From Gordonibacter faecis (GTDB taxonomy: Bacteria > Actinomycetota > Coriobacteriia > Coriobacteriales > Eggerthellaceae), in assembly GCF_030077735.1 (NCBI RefSeq), contig NZ_JASJEU010000004.1, positions 1 through 64,000 of the forward strand: 64,000 nucleotides of DNA. The letters run 5' to 3'. Positions within the stretch are counted from its first letter, which is position 1. Each line of letters starts with the position of its first letter. Of the stretch, positions 18,107 to 26,626 are shown piece after piece. The notes under the pieces are model-generated. The model worked only from the letters and a program-made list of their open reading frames with translations. It made no database searches and was not told where the DNA came from. The translations under genes were made by a program, and so were the position numbers.

Positions 18107-19443
18107 GAGCGGTAATCTCCGTTAATCGTGACGTAGTCGTGGGAAAAATCGCAGGTCCACATGGTGGATCCGGCGTCGCCGGCACCGAGGTCGACATCGA
18201 TAATGATTTCGGGTGCTTCGAATCGTCGGAGCGCTTCGTCTTCATCGAACGGCACGGTGAGTCCCTTGCGGCACACGGGCAAACCCAGGATGTCGATGGC
18301 CGCCTCTTCCTGGCGGAAGACGGCACCCGACTTGCCGATGGCCATAGCCACACGACCCCAGTTGGCGTCATGCCCGTACACGGCCGTTTTCACGAGCGGC
18401 GAATTTGCGACCGCACGGGCGGCGGCGTCGGCATCTGCCTGGTTGGCCGCGCCGGTGACGTTCACCGTCACAAGACGCGTGGCGCCTTCGCCGTCGGCGG
18501 CCATCTGGCGTGCAAGGTTCTGACACACAGCATTGAGCGCCTGCTGGAACGCGGCGAGAGCGGGTGAGCCGGGTGCGAAGGACTGCACGCCAGCAGGTGC
18601 GGCCGCGCCGTTAGCAAACAGGAAGCATGAGTCGTTTGTGGAAGTGTCTGAATCCACCGTGACCTTGTTGAAGCTGTTGTTCACGGCTTCCGTCAGCGCA
18701 TGGTGCAGCACGTCGGACAACACGGGCGCGTCGGTGGTGATTACGGATATCATCGTGGCCATGTTCGGCATAATCATGCCGGAGCCTTTTGCCATGCCCC
18801 CTACCGTAAAGATGCAGCCGGGATACCCAATGTCGCTCCCGTCGAAGCTGACGGCAGCTTCTTTCGGGCGCGTATCCGTGGTCATGATGGCGCGCGCAGC
18901 ATCTGCCCCACCAGCAGCGGAAAGAGCAGCGTGGGCGACGGGAAGTCCCGCTTCGAACGGTTCGAGCGACAGATGTTCGCCAATGACGCCGGTGGAAGCC
19001 ACCATGACTTCTTCCTGCGCGCAGCCAACTACCTCGGCCGTAAGGCGCGCCGACGTGCGGGCGGTTTCTAGACCGCGCTCACCCGTTGCTGCGTTCGCGT
19101 TACCCGAGTTCACCACCACGGCGCGCGCCGTTCCGTACGCTGGCTCGCCAGCCGCGGCCCCCAAGTACTCGCGCGAGACGCTCACCGGCGCCGAACAAAA
19201 TACGTTTTTGGTGAACACCGCAGCGCACGCGCACGGTTCGTCGGCAACCACAAGCGCCAAGTCGAATCGCTCGGGGTTCTTGCGAAAGCCAGCATGCACA
19301 CCTGCGGCACGAAACCCCTTCGCCGAGGTAACACCGCCCCCTTCGAGCGGAGACGAGGGCGCGGGACCCGCTGGCGCAGCAGGCGCTCCCTGGTCGCGCA
19401 GTGGCGCGGGCGCCGCGGAGGCGATTGCGGGATGGTCGATCAT
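18103..19443 (-). CDS. argJ: Bifunctional ArgJ (ornithine acetyltransferase / N-acetylglutamate synthase)
   Basis: A 446-residue ArgJ. The self-cleavage site is visible in GSGMIMPNMATMISVI, where family members are cut before the Thr that becomes the catalytic nucleophile. ArgJ recycles the acetyl group from N-acetylornithine to glutamate, which explains why no argE is needed. The N-terminus has an unusual Ala/Pro-rich extension of about 35 residues before GVTSAKGFRAAGVHAG. ATG at 19443 follows AGAGG. If translation began later the extension would vanish; no better start with a ribosome site is evident. Confidence 0.95.
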   Translation of the reverse strand: MIDHPAIASAAPAPLRDQGAPAAPAGPAPSSPLEGGGVTSAKGFRAAGVHAGFRKNPERFDLALVVADEPCACAAVFTKNVFCSAPVSVSREYLGAAAGEPAYGTARAVVVNSGNANAATGERGLETARTSARLTAEVVGCAQEEVMVASTGVIGEHLSLEPFEAGLPVAHAALSAAGGADAARAIMTTDTRPKEAAVSFDGSDIGYPGCIFTVGGMAKGSGMIMPNMATMISVITTDAPVLSDVLHHALTEAVNNSFNKVTVDSDTSTNDSCFLFANGAAAPAGVQSFAPGSPALAAFQQALNAVCQNLARQMAADGEGATRLVTVNVTGAANQADADAAARAVANSPLVKTAVYGHDANWGRVAMAIGKSGAVFRQEEAAIDILGLPVCRKGLTVPFDEDEALRRFEAPEIIIDVDLGAGDAGSTMWTCDFSHDYVTINGDYRS

Positions 19444-19519
19444 GGGCTGCCTCTTTCTTGGTTCTTACTGAGGGGATGACCTTTGCTGGAGAGTGCTCGC
19501 AAGGGTCGTGAAAGGTTGC

Positions 19520-20584
19520 CTACACAGGCACGGCGATGGCGTCAAAACCTCGTCGTTCGGGCAGGCCACACACCACGTTTGCACACTGCAGCGCCTGACC
19601 GGCTGCCCCCTTGCCCAGGTTGTCGATAGCGCACACGGCAATGAGCATACGCGCAGAAGCGTTCACAGCGAGGCCAATATGGGCGTTGTTTGTACCAACA
19701 ACCGAGGACGTCTTCGGCATGGAGCCCGCGGTGAGCACCTGCACAAACGGTGAATCCTCGTAGAAGGTGCGGTAGTGTTCCACATACACGGCCGCATCAA
19801 GGGGCGCGTCGGGTGCCAGCGGGATATTCACCGTGGACAGCAGGCCGCGATTCAGCGGAGCAAGGTGCGGCGTGAACACGAGGCGGCCTTGTAGGCCCAG
19901 TATCTGTTCGATCTCGGGAGTGTGACGATGCGAGGCTACGCTATAGGCCTCCACGTTTTCGTCGGCGAAGCAGAAGTGTGTGCGTGCGCTGGCCTTCTTG
20001 CCGGCACCCGTCACGCCCGATACGGCGTCAACCACCACAACGCCATCCGGCGCAGCTTGCCCCCCACGCACGGCAGGCGCTGCCGCGAGCGAGGTAGCCG
20101 TGGGGTAGCAACCCGCGCACGCCACCAGCACGCCCTCGCCTGCCTCCCGGCTCGCGTGAACGCGAGTGAGATCAGCCCGAAAGAGTTCAGGCAGGCCAAA
20201 TGCCGCGCGAGACAGCAGCTCGGACTGGGTATGGGGCGTGTTGTACCACTGCTCGTAGACGGCTGCATCCTTGAGGCGGAAATCGGCCGACAGGTCGATA
20301 ACCGTCGCGCCACGCGCAACCAATGCGGGTGCCATCGACAGCGCAGCCGTGTGCGGCACCGCGAGAAACACCAGGTCACAAGTCTCAAGAGCCGGGTCAT
20401 CGTGCGTGATAAACGTGAGGTCGGTGGCACCGGTAAAGCCAGGATATTCCACGGCAACGGGAGTGCCAGCAAGCTCGTTGGAAGTGACGGCAACCAAATT
20501 CAGGTCGGGGTGGCGCAGCACAAGGCGCACCAATTCGATGCCCGCAAACCCTGCTGCTCCCACAATTCCCGTTGTGATGGCCAT
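19520..20584 (-). CDS. argC: N-acetyl-gamma-glutamyl-phosphate reductase
   Basis: A 354-residue NADPH-dependent reductase, the first gene of the operon. The Rossmann start is ITTGIVGAAGFAGIELVRLV, the catalytic Cys lies in VACAGCYPTATSL, and the conserved His in YSVASHRHTPEIEQ. ATG at 20584 has GAGGAG just upstream; a longer reading from 20626 lacks a site and would start inside the leader. Spacing to argJ is 76 bp. Confidence 0.96.
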   Translation of the reverse strand: MAITTGIVGAAGFAGIELVRLVLRHPDLNLVAVTSNELAGTPVAVEYPGFTGATDLTFITHDDPALETCDLVFLAVPHTAALSMAPALVARGATVIDLSADFRLKDAAVYEQWYNTPHTQSELLSRAAFGLPELFRADLTRVHASREAGEGVLVACAGCYPTATSLAAAPAVRGGQAAPDGVVVVDAVSGVTGAGKKASARTHFCFADENVEAYSVASHRHTPEIEQILGLQGRLVFTPHLAPLNRGLLSTVNIPLAPDAPLDAAVYVEHYRTFYEDSPFVQVLTAGSMPKTSSVVGTNNAHIGLAVNASARMLIAVCAIDNLGKGAAGQALQCANVVCGLPERRGFDAIAVPV

Positions 20585-20619
20585 GTTGCTCCTCGCCTGT
20601 ACTTCCAAAATAGTGCGCC

Positions 20620-20682
20620 TGCACAAAAATGCGCTTCAAGCCCGGTTTTCATCATCCTAAGAAAGAAACGGACGTTTTGCAA
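20620..20682 (-). promoter_or_regulatory. argC promoter with ArgR-like operator
   Basis: On the minus strand a -35 TTGCAA (20677-20682) and a -10 TAGGAT (20654-20659) are 17 bp apart. Downstream of the expected start lies TGCACAAAAATGCGC (20620-20634), matching the pattern seen upstream of argR. A repressor bound there would block the operon. Confidence 0.6.
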
Positions 20683-20741
20683 GGCGCGCAATGAAATAGT
20701 TACACTTATCTTTGCGCTCTGCGAAACCGCGGACGCCTCAT

Positions 20742-22586
20742 TTAGCAGTTCTTCGTGTGGTGGTAGGTGGGGACGGCGGTTTCGAGGATGTGGATTGCTT
20801 CCTCGTCGGTTTTGCTGATGGCGGCTTCCAGTTCGTCAAGCTTGGCGGCCACTTCGTCGTAGCTGATTTCTTGACCGGTGGAAATCATGATAGAGGCGTT
20901 GTTGGTGGGAAGCGTGCTTTCCTCATCCATGAGCAGTTCTTCGTACATCTTCTCGCCATCGCGCAAGCCGGTGAACACGATGTTGATATCCACGTCAGGC
21001 ACGAGGCCTTGCAGCTGGATGAGGCCCTTCGCCAAGTCGACAATTTTGACAGGCTCGCCCATGTCGAGAATAAATATCTCGCCGCCGCGTGCCATACCAC
21101 CTGCCTGGATAACCAGGCGCGACGCCTCGGGAATGGTCATGAAGAAGCGCTCGATTTCCGGGTGCGTCACCGTGACAGGGCCGCCTGCGGCAATCTGGCG
21201 CTGGAACACCGGAATAACACTGCCATTGGAGCCCAGCACGTTGCCGAATCGCACGGCGGAAAAAATGGTTTTTGATGTGCGTGCGTAGTACTGCATCACC
21301 ATCTCGCCCATGCGCTTCGTGGCACCCATGACGCTGGTAGGATTCACGGCTTTGTCGGTGGAGATGAAAATGAAGCGTGCGGCACCAAAGGCGTCGGCGG
21401 CGCGCACCACATTCAGCGTGCCGAACACGTTGTTGTGCAGCGCCTCGCGCGGACAGGACTCCATGAGCGGCACATGCTTGTGGGCGGCCGCATGGAATAC
21501 AGCACCCGGGCGATACTTCGCGAACAGTTCGTTCACACGCGCTTCATCACACACGCTGCCAATCTCAATGACGAGATCGATGTCGTCATACTCGCCCAGA
21601 AGTTCGTTGCGCAGCATGTAGGCATCGTTTTCGTAGATGTCGAAGATAACGATGCGTGCGGGAGCAACCTTGCACAGTTGGCGGACAAGTTCGCTACCGA
21701 TTGATCCGCCGCCGCCGGTGACAAGCACCGTCTCGCCAGCAATGTAGCCCGACACCGCGCGCGTGTTCAAGATAATTTCCTCGCGGCCAAGCAAGTCGGC
21801 CACATCCACGTCACGCAGCTTCACGTCGCCGATCTCGTCGAGCGAGAGTTCGCGGACATTCGGCAGGGTACGCAGCTTACAGTCGGTCTTCGTGCATTCG
21901 CCATAGATGCGCTTGCGCTCTTCCGGCGTGGACGAGGGAATAGCCACGACAATTTGCTCGATGTCGTATTTGTCTACCAGATCAACAATGTCATCAGTGC
22001 CGCCTTCTACCTTCACGCCATGGATGCGGCTGCCGCGCTTGGAAGGATCATCATCGGTGGCCACGAGCGGAATGCCAGGCATGTAGGGATCCTTCGAAGC
22101 CATGCGACCAATGGCCAGCGAGCCGGTCTCACCCGCACCCACGATGAGGGTGCGCGGGCGGTCACACGCACGCTGCGACGAGGCAAGTGCGCGGCCCTTC
22201 TGCCGCATGATGCGGAATATGAACCGTATGCCTCCCATGAAAAATATCAGTAAGATGCACGAGACAACGAACACACGAATGGGTAGGCGCACGTCGATGA
22301 TCCACAAAAACACAGCACCGACCAGTGTGGAAAGCACCACCGCCAAAACGATTTGAATCACTTCGTCAATACTGGCGTATTCCCAGAGGTTGTTATACAT
22401 CCTGAACAACCCGAGCACCGCCACATTGATAAGAGCAAGAATACCCAACATGAAGTAGATCTCGTTGTTAACGAAAACCTCGCCCTCCACGTCGGTCAAA
22501 AGCGATGCAAACCAATAGGCGGCATACGTCGCTACGATGTCAAGCAACAAGAGAAGCGCTGTTCTTTTTGTGATGTGAGCATCCAC
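20742..22586 (-). CDS. Membrane nucleoside-diphosphate-sugar dehydratase/epimerase (CapD/WbpM-like)
   Basis: A 614-residue polysaccharide-biosynthesis protein. Four membrane helices occupy about residues 8-125. A CoA-binding-like Rossmann segment follows (RTLIVGAGETGSLAIGR), then the catalytic SDR domain with VTGGGGSIGSELVRQL and FISTDKAVNPTSVMGATKRMGE. Relatives are UDP-GlcNAc 4,6-dehydratases or 4-epimerases that make precursors of capsule, glycoprotein or teichoic glycans. No glycosyltransferases lie beside it here, so its product is undefined. It is divergent from the glutamate-cysteine ligase gene and followed by argC in the same direction after 157 bp. Confidence 0.9.
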   Translation of the reverse strand: MDAHITKRTALLLLLDIVATYAAYWFASLLTDVEGEVFVNNEIYFMLGILALINVAVLGLFRMYNNLWEYASIDEVIQIVLAVVLSTLVGAVFLWIIDVRLPIRVFVVSCILLIFFMGGIRFIFRIMRQKGRALASSQRACDRPRTLIVGAGETGSLAIGRMASKDPYMPGIPLVATDDDPSKRGSRIHGVKVEGGTDDIVDLVDKYDIEQIVVAIPSSTPEERKRIYGECTKTDCKLRTLPNVRELSLDEIGDVKLRDVDVADLLGREEIILNTRAVSGYIAGETVLVTGGGGSIGSELVRQLCKVAPARIVIFDIYENDAYMLRNELLGEYDDIDLVIEIGSVCDEARVNELFAKYRPGAVFHAAAHKHVPLMESCPREALHNNVFGTLNVVRAADAFGAARFIFISTDKAVNPTSVMGATKRMGEMVMQYYARTSKTIFSAVRFGNVLGSNGSVIPVFQRQIAAGGPVTVTHPEIERFFMTIPEASRLVIQAGGMARGGEIFILDMGEPVKIVDLAKGLIQLQGLVPDVDINIVFTGLRDGEKMYEELLMDEESTLPTNNASIMISTGQEISYDEVAAKLDELEAAISKTDEEAIHILETAVPTYHHTKNC

Positions 22587-22717
22587 GTGTAGCCTCGTCC
22601 TTTAGTGGAATAAGCGAAACGTCGTCATTTCACTGACAAGCTCGCCGATCGAAAGGTTATTGTATACAAAGTAACGTTATCTTGCACTTGACCCACGCGC
22701 CTTCAGGAGTTTGCTAC

Positions 22718-24022
22718 ATGAATAAAACAGCCCAAGTGAAAGCACCCACCATAGAAACCCCCGTTCACACAGCCCAGCCGGCGCGGGAAAGCAACATCGA
22801 CGCCATCGTTTCGTACTTCGAAAGCGGCATCAAGCCCGCTTCGGTGCGGGGCGAGCTGGGCATTGAGCTGGAGCACACCATTGTGCGCGACGATTTGTCC
22901 CCCGTTTCGTACCACGGTGCACACGGAGTGGAGTGGCTTTTGGAGCAGCTGCAGGCCTCCTTTCCTCAGACAACACGCGACCCGGAAGGCGATCTTCTGG
23001 GCGTGGCGCGCCCTCGCGAAGCCGTGACCATTGAGCCGGCGGCACAGCTTGAGTTGTCGGCGGGACCCTTCGAGAACTTGGACGAGGCGCTTCACACCTT
23101 CGAGGCGTTTGAGCGCGACCTTACAGAGGTACTGTCCCCCGTGGGCGAGCGTGCGCTCACGATAGGCTACCACCCCACAGCGGCTGCGCTGGATTTGGAG
23201 CTTATTCCCAAGCGCCGCTACAAGTTCATGGACTTGTACTTTTCCGAGCGAGGGCCGTTTGGGCAGCGCATGATGCGCGGTAGCGCGTCTACCCAGGTGT
23301 CGATTGATTACTGGTCGACAGCCGACTGCTTGCGCAAGCTGCGCCTGGCGTTTGCTTTGGTGCCGCTGTTTTCGCTCATGTGCGACAACTCCCCCGTGTT
23401 CGAGGGAAAGCCACGCACCCACCAGCTTGTTCGCACCGAGATATGGGAAAAGTGCGATCCCGACCGCTGCGGACTGGTACCCGGCGTGATGGACCCCGCC
23501 TTCGACCTGCGCCACTATGCTGAATATTTGTTGGACACCCCCGCCATTCTGGTACCCTGTCGCAAGGAGCAGTGGTGCTATTCCGAGCGCACGTTCGGTG
23601 ATATCTATGCCACGCGTACGATGACGCGCGCCGAGGTGGAGCACGCGGCGTCGATGTTCTTCAATGACGTGCGGCTGAAGACCTATATTGAGATACGGCC
23701 CGCCGATGCGCTGCCCATTCCGTATGTGGTGGCCTATGCTGGCATAGTTAAAGGGCTCTTCTACAGCGCAGCTAACTTGGACGCACTCGACGAACTGTTT
23801 GCGAAGGTAAGCGCTGCCGATGTGAACGACGCCAAGGCCGCACTCATGGCACACGGATACGAGGCGCAGGTATACGGGCGTCCTGTCGCAGAGCTTGCCG
23901 ACCGCGTGATGGAATTGGCTCATGCAGGGCTGAGTGAACATGAGCAGCCCTATCTTGCCCCCTTGGCGCAGCTGGTAGCCCGCCGCACTACGTTGGCAAG
24001 TCTGAGCGAACAGCACAACTAA
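22718..24022 (+). CDS. Glutamate--cysteine ligase, GCS2 family
   Basis: A 434-residue ATP-grasp-related ligase of the GCS2/EgtA type, predicted to form gamma-glutamylcysteine. It has GELGIELEHTIV near the N-terminus, FENLDEAL and the LIPKRRYKFMDLYF segment, and a late YIEIRPADALPIP, all typical of the family. The start is ATG 22718, preceded by AGGAG; an earlier TTG at 22682 has no ribosome site. No glutathione synthetase lies in this window, so gamma-glutamylcysteine itself, or another downstream thiol, may be the product. Confidence 0.85.
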   Translation: MNKTAQVKAPTIETPVHTAQPARESNIDAIVSYFESGIKPASVRGELGIELEHTIVRDDLSPVSYHGAHGVEWLLEQLQASFPQTTRDPEGDLLGVARPREAVTIEPAAQLELSAGPFENLDEALHTFEAFERDLTEVLSPVGERALTIGYHPTAAALDLELIPKRRYKFMDLYFSERGPFGQRMMRGSASTQVSIDYWSTADCLRKLRLAFALVPLFSLMCDNSPVFEGKPRTHQLVRTEIWEKCDPDRCGLVPGVMDPAFDLRHYAEYLLDTPAILVPCRKEQWCYSERTFGDIYATRTMTRAEVEHAASMFFNDVRLKTYIEIRPADALPIPYVVAYAGIVKGLFYSAANLDALDELFAKVSAADVNDAKAALMAHGYEAQVYGRPVAELADRVMELAHAGLSEHEQPYLAPLAQLVARRTTLASLSEQHN

Positions 24023-24080
24023 CAGGACACGTGCGACAGTTCGATAACACGGCACGGCGTATCGCATGAAGGAGGTCCTT

Positions 24081-24515
24081 ATGGACCATACCAACAAGAT
24101 GGTGACGGTGGCATACAAAGGGTTCTTCGACGATGGTTCGGTGTTCATCGACCAAACCAGAGAGCCCATTGAGTTTCCCTGCATAGAGGGTTGGATGCCT
24201 CCCGTCTTCATTGAAACCGTGCGCGACATGGCTATAGGCGAAACGCGCACTGCGCACGTGAGCCCAAGTGAAGCGTACGAAGAGCGTACCGACGAGCGCA
24301 TCATCGACATAAAACGCGAGAAGATACCCGCCAGCGTTCGGTTGGTGGTGGGCGAGATGGTAAACCTCGAACAACCCGACGGCCAAACCTTCCCTGCGCG
24401 GCTCATATCGCTTGACGATGAGGTGGCCTTATTCGACCTGAACCACGACGCCATCTGCAAGGCGCTCAACTTCGAGTTCACGCTTTTGGACGTGAACGAC
24501 TTGCCCGACCGCTGA
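24081..24515 (+). CDS. Divergent FKBP-type peptidyl-prolyl isomerase (SlyD-like)
   Basis: A 144-residue FKBP/SlyD-like protein, paralogous to the next gene. The fold markers are recognisable (VTVAYKGFFDDGSVFIDQ; a flap with EAYEERTDERI; the end FEFTLLDVNDL). Several usual active-site positions differ: the YTG motif is YKG, and GQMIPGF is replaced by EGWMPPVF. It may act as a chaperone with weak or no isomerase activity, which is inference. ATG 24081 has GGAGG five bases upstream. There is no His-rich SlyD tail. Confidence 0.8.
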   Translation: MDHTNKMVTVAYKGFFDDGSVFIDQTREPIEFPCIEGWMPPVFIETVRDMAIGETRTAHVSPSEAYEERTDERIIDIKREKIPASVRLVVGEMVNLEQPDGQTFPARLISLDDEVALFDLNHDAICKALNFEFTLLDVNDLPDR

Positions 24516-24631
24516 GCAACTGAGCGACAGACTTGTGACGACTTGGAGAGACTTTCAAGCCGCAGCCAGGGTTCTACGAACCCGTAAGGTAGACTGAGTC
24601 TACTGTTTTTTGATCGAGAGGAGCTCTTTTC

Positions 24632-25060
24632 ATGAGCAACGAAGGTAAAAAGGTCAAGGTCCACTACACGGGCACGCTGGATGACGGCACGAAGTTTGAT
24701 TCCTCGGTTGACCGCGGTGAGCCTATTGAGTTCACCTGCGCCGCTGGCCAGATGATTCCGGGCTTCGACGCAGCCGTGAAGGATATGGAGCAAGGCGAAA
24801 CGAAGACCGTACACATTCCCGCAGCCGAAGCGTATGGCGAGCGTCGCGACGACATGGTGCAGAAGGTGCCCGTTGACCAGATTCCCAATGGCGACCAGCT
24901 GCCGGTGGGCCAGACCATCTACATGCGTGGCCCGAGCGGCCAGCCTTTCCCCGTGTTCGTGGAATCCATCGAAGACGGCGTAGCCACGTTCGACATGAAC
25001 CATGAGCTGGCAGGCAAGGACCTCAACTTCGAGATTACGCTGGTTGAAGTCTGCGACTAA
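24632..25060 (+). CDS. FKBP-type peptidyl-prolyl cis-trans isomerase
   Basis: A 142-residue FKBP of the SlyD class with canonical motifs: KVHYTGTLDDGTKFDSS, GQMIPGFDAAVKDMEQGE, and the insert-in-flap region with EAYGER. It catalyses prolyl isomerisation and aids protein folding in the cytosol; no signal peptide is visible. A strong AGGAG site precedes ATG 24632. It follows the divergent paralogue after 116 bp and ends at a compact terminator. Confidence 0.92.
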   Translation: MSNEGKKVKVHYTGTLDDGTKFDSSVDRGEPIEFTCAAGQMIPGFDAAVKDMEQGETKTVHIPAAEAYGERRDDMVQKVPVDQIPNGDQLPVGQTIYMRGPSGQPFPVFVESIEDGVATFDMNHELAGKDLNFEITLVEVCD

Positions 25061-25085
25061 TCGCACCTCTGTGCACGTTGCCTCG

Positions 25086-25110
25086 AAAGGCGCCTTCGGG
25101 CGCCTTTTGT
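25086..25110 (+). terminator. Intrinsic terminator of the FKBP gene
   Basis: The stem AAAGGCGCC (25086-25094) and GGCGCCTTT (25099-25107) is closed by a stable TTCG tetraloop, with TTTTGTTATT following. It also lies at the end of the oppositely oriented Phd-like gene. Confidence 0.9.
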
Positions 25111-25128
25111 TATTGAGAGACCCAAGCG

Positions 25129-25359
25129 CTACCATGGAAGAGCCTCTTCCTCGAAGCAGCAAGGCACGCGTGGGAAGGCCAACGTCCCGCAACCACCGCC
25201 TCCGAACAGGAGTTTTTCAAGAGCGCGGGGCGACAGCACTACCAAAGCATCTTCGCTCCCCTCCTTTACGAGCACGGGGGCATCGGCGGTACGCACAAGG
25301 CGCGCAAGGGTGCGCGTGTTTTCTACAAAGGAAAGCTGGACAGCATTCATTACCCTCAC
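25129..25359 (-). CDS. Phd/YefM-like small protein
   Basis: A 76-residue protein whose first 50 residues resemble the Phd/YefM antitoxin fold: NAVQLSFVENTRTLARLVRTADAPVLVKEGSEDAL is written here in parts as a helix-strand pattern, with VVLSPRALEKLLF closing the domain. The tail beyond is Gly/Cys-rich and unlike known antitoxins. GTG at 25359 overlaps the stop of the DUF6557-like gene as GTGA; an ATG at 25350 with GAGG upstream is an alternative. No toxin of the Doc or RelE type is adjacent, so if this is half of a toxin-antitoxin pair, the upstream gene is the partner. Confidence 0.55.
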   Translation of the reverse strand: MRVMNAVQLSFVENTRTLARLVRTADAPVLVKEGSEDALVVLSPRALEKLLFGGGGCGTLAFPRVPCCFEEEALPW

Positions 25360-26180
25360 CCCCTCTCCAGGCGAACGGCCAAATCGAGCAAGCGCTCAGT
25401 AAAGGTATACAGTGCGTTGTGATTGATGACCGCAATGCGGCGAGCCAAGCGTTGCGAGGTTTTACGGTCGAGCGAGTCGAGGTGCGGCACGGGAGTACAC
25501 GAGGCTTCCTTCTCCGGAGCGTCGCCGAGTACGCGCGCCGCCTTCTCTTGCGCGGCACGGGACTGCACCTTGTCGTATTCGAAGCCGAAGAACGTCATCT
25601 CCCAGTAGGCGCTGGCCAGCGCCACGTAACGCTCACGCCGACACCAGCCGCTCCCGAGCCACACCTTGCACCCCAGCGTGTCTTCCCAGGGAGCAAGCGT
25701 GTACGTTCGCTCCAGACCAGCCCAGTCGCCGTCATCTACCCGGGGGCTTTGAGGCCCCAAAACCTTTCGCAAGCGCTTATCCGCCTTCTTGACCTCCTTA
25801 TACGAAGCAGCGGGGCCGCCCGTCGCGCGAACAAGCCGACGCGCGCTTTTCTCATCAAGCACAGGCACCAACGCCGCATGGAGACGCCAGCTGATAGACC
25901 AGTCCCGCGCGCTCAACACATACGATTCACGCGGCACCAGTACCCAGTTGCGGTTCGCCTGCGGGTTAACGGTAAGCGCCATCATCGCATCGAGCGAAGC
26001 GTTGAGCCGCCGGCACATAGAAGCACGCTCTTCCCTGGTAGGCCGCCAGCCCCGACAGGCAAAATCATCTATGACAACCCGCGCAAACACCTCGCGATCA
26101 CACGTCGCGAGCGCTTCCTGCAGCGTGGGAAGATCACTCAAGCGCAGGTGCTTGTGCTTCTTCACAGAATGCTTGCTCAT
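25356..26180 (-). CDS. DUF6557-like protein of unknown function
   Basis: A 274-residue soluble protein with no signal or membrane segment. The segment YTLAPWEDTLGCKVW and, 25 residues on, AYWEMTFFGFEYDK recall the DUF6557 family, to which I assign it tentatively. ATG 26180 has a clear GGAGG. Codon use and GC match the neighbours, so recent transfer is not obvious. Its four-base overlap with the Phd-like gene implies a coupled two-gene unit. Function unknown; toxin-like partner or regulator are both possible. Confidence 0.6.
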   Translation of the reverse strand: MSKHSVKKHKHLRLSDLPTLQEALATCDREVFARVVIDDFACRGWRPTREERASMCRRLNASLDAMMALTVNPQANRNWVLVPRESYVLSARDWSISWRLHAALVPVLDEKSARRLVRATGGPAASYKEVKKADKRLRKVLGPQSPRVDDGDWAGLERTYTLAPWEDTLGCKVWLGSGWCRRERYVALASAYWEMTFFGFEYDKVQSRAAQEKAARVLGDAPEKEASCTPVPHLDSLDRKTSQRLARRIAVINHNALYTFTERLLDLAVRLERG

Positions 26181-26626
26181 GACAGCCTCCCCTCATAAGA
26201 AGGCCTAGCTTTGGAGGCATGAGACAGTTGGAAAGCTCCTGCGACATGACGGGCACACACGTGCGCGGACATGGCAAGACACCTCGCTTCCCTGCGTTCC
26301 CGGGCGGAGAGGATCTTGCAAGCGTGGTACGGGCGGCAGGGAACACTGCCGCCATCTATGGGCTGCGGTATTACGAAAAAGCAATAACCGAAACAGCGCT
26401 TGCACTGGCTCTTTTTGTTCGCCGACAGTATAGCATAGTAATAGAACGTTTGTTTGCAAAATTGGAAAAAATTGGAACAATTGTACGCAACTTGAAGACC
26501 CTCAAAACACGCAGGCAGACGCGCCCCTAAGACGCGGCGAGGGCATCTTCCTCTTGACTTCGTGCTTGACGGGTGAACAGGCAAAAAGCACTCACTTCGC
26601 CTTGAAGGCACCCGTCACCACCAACA
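26181..26626. other. Intergenic region with a candidate promoter
   Basis: No gene is supported in these 446 bases. On the minus strand a -35 TTGCAA (26454-26459) stands 16 bp from TATGCT, which overlaps an extended -10, TGC-TATACT (26427-26435). It would drive the DUF6557-like/Phd-like unit with a leader of about 240 bases. The stretch around 26450-26500 is AT-rich with repeated ATTGGAA. Confidence 0.45.

Noticed and set aside
22703..25192. 829-codon open frame on the minus strand across the glutamate-cysteine ligase and both FKBP genes
   Set aside because: It is antisense to three genes with clear family motifs; its translation is Arg/His-rich with no domain, as expected from a high-GC shadow frame.
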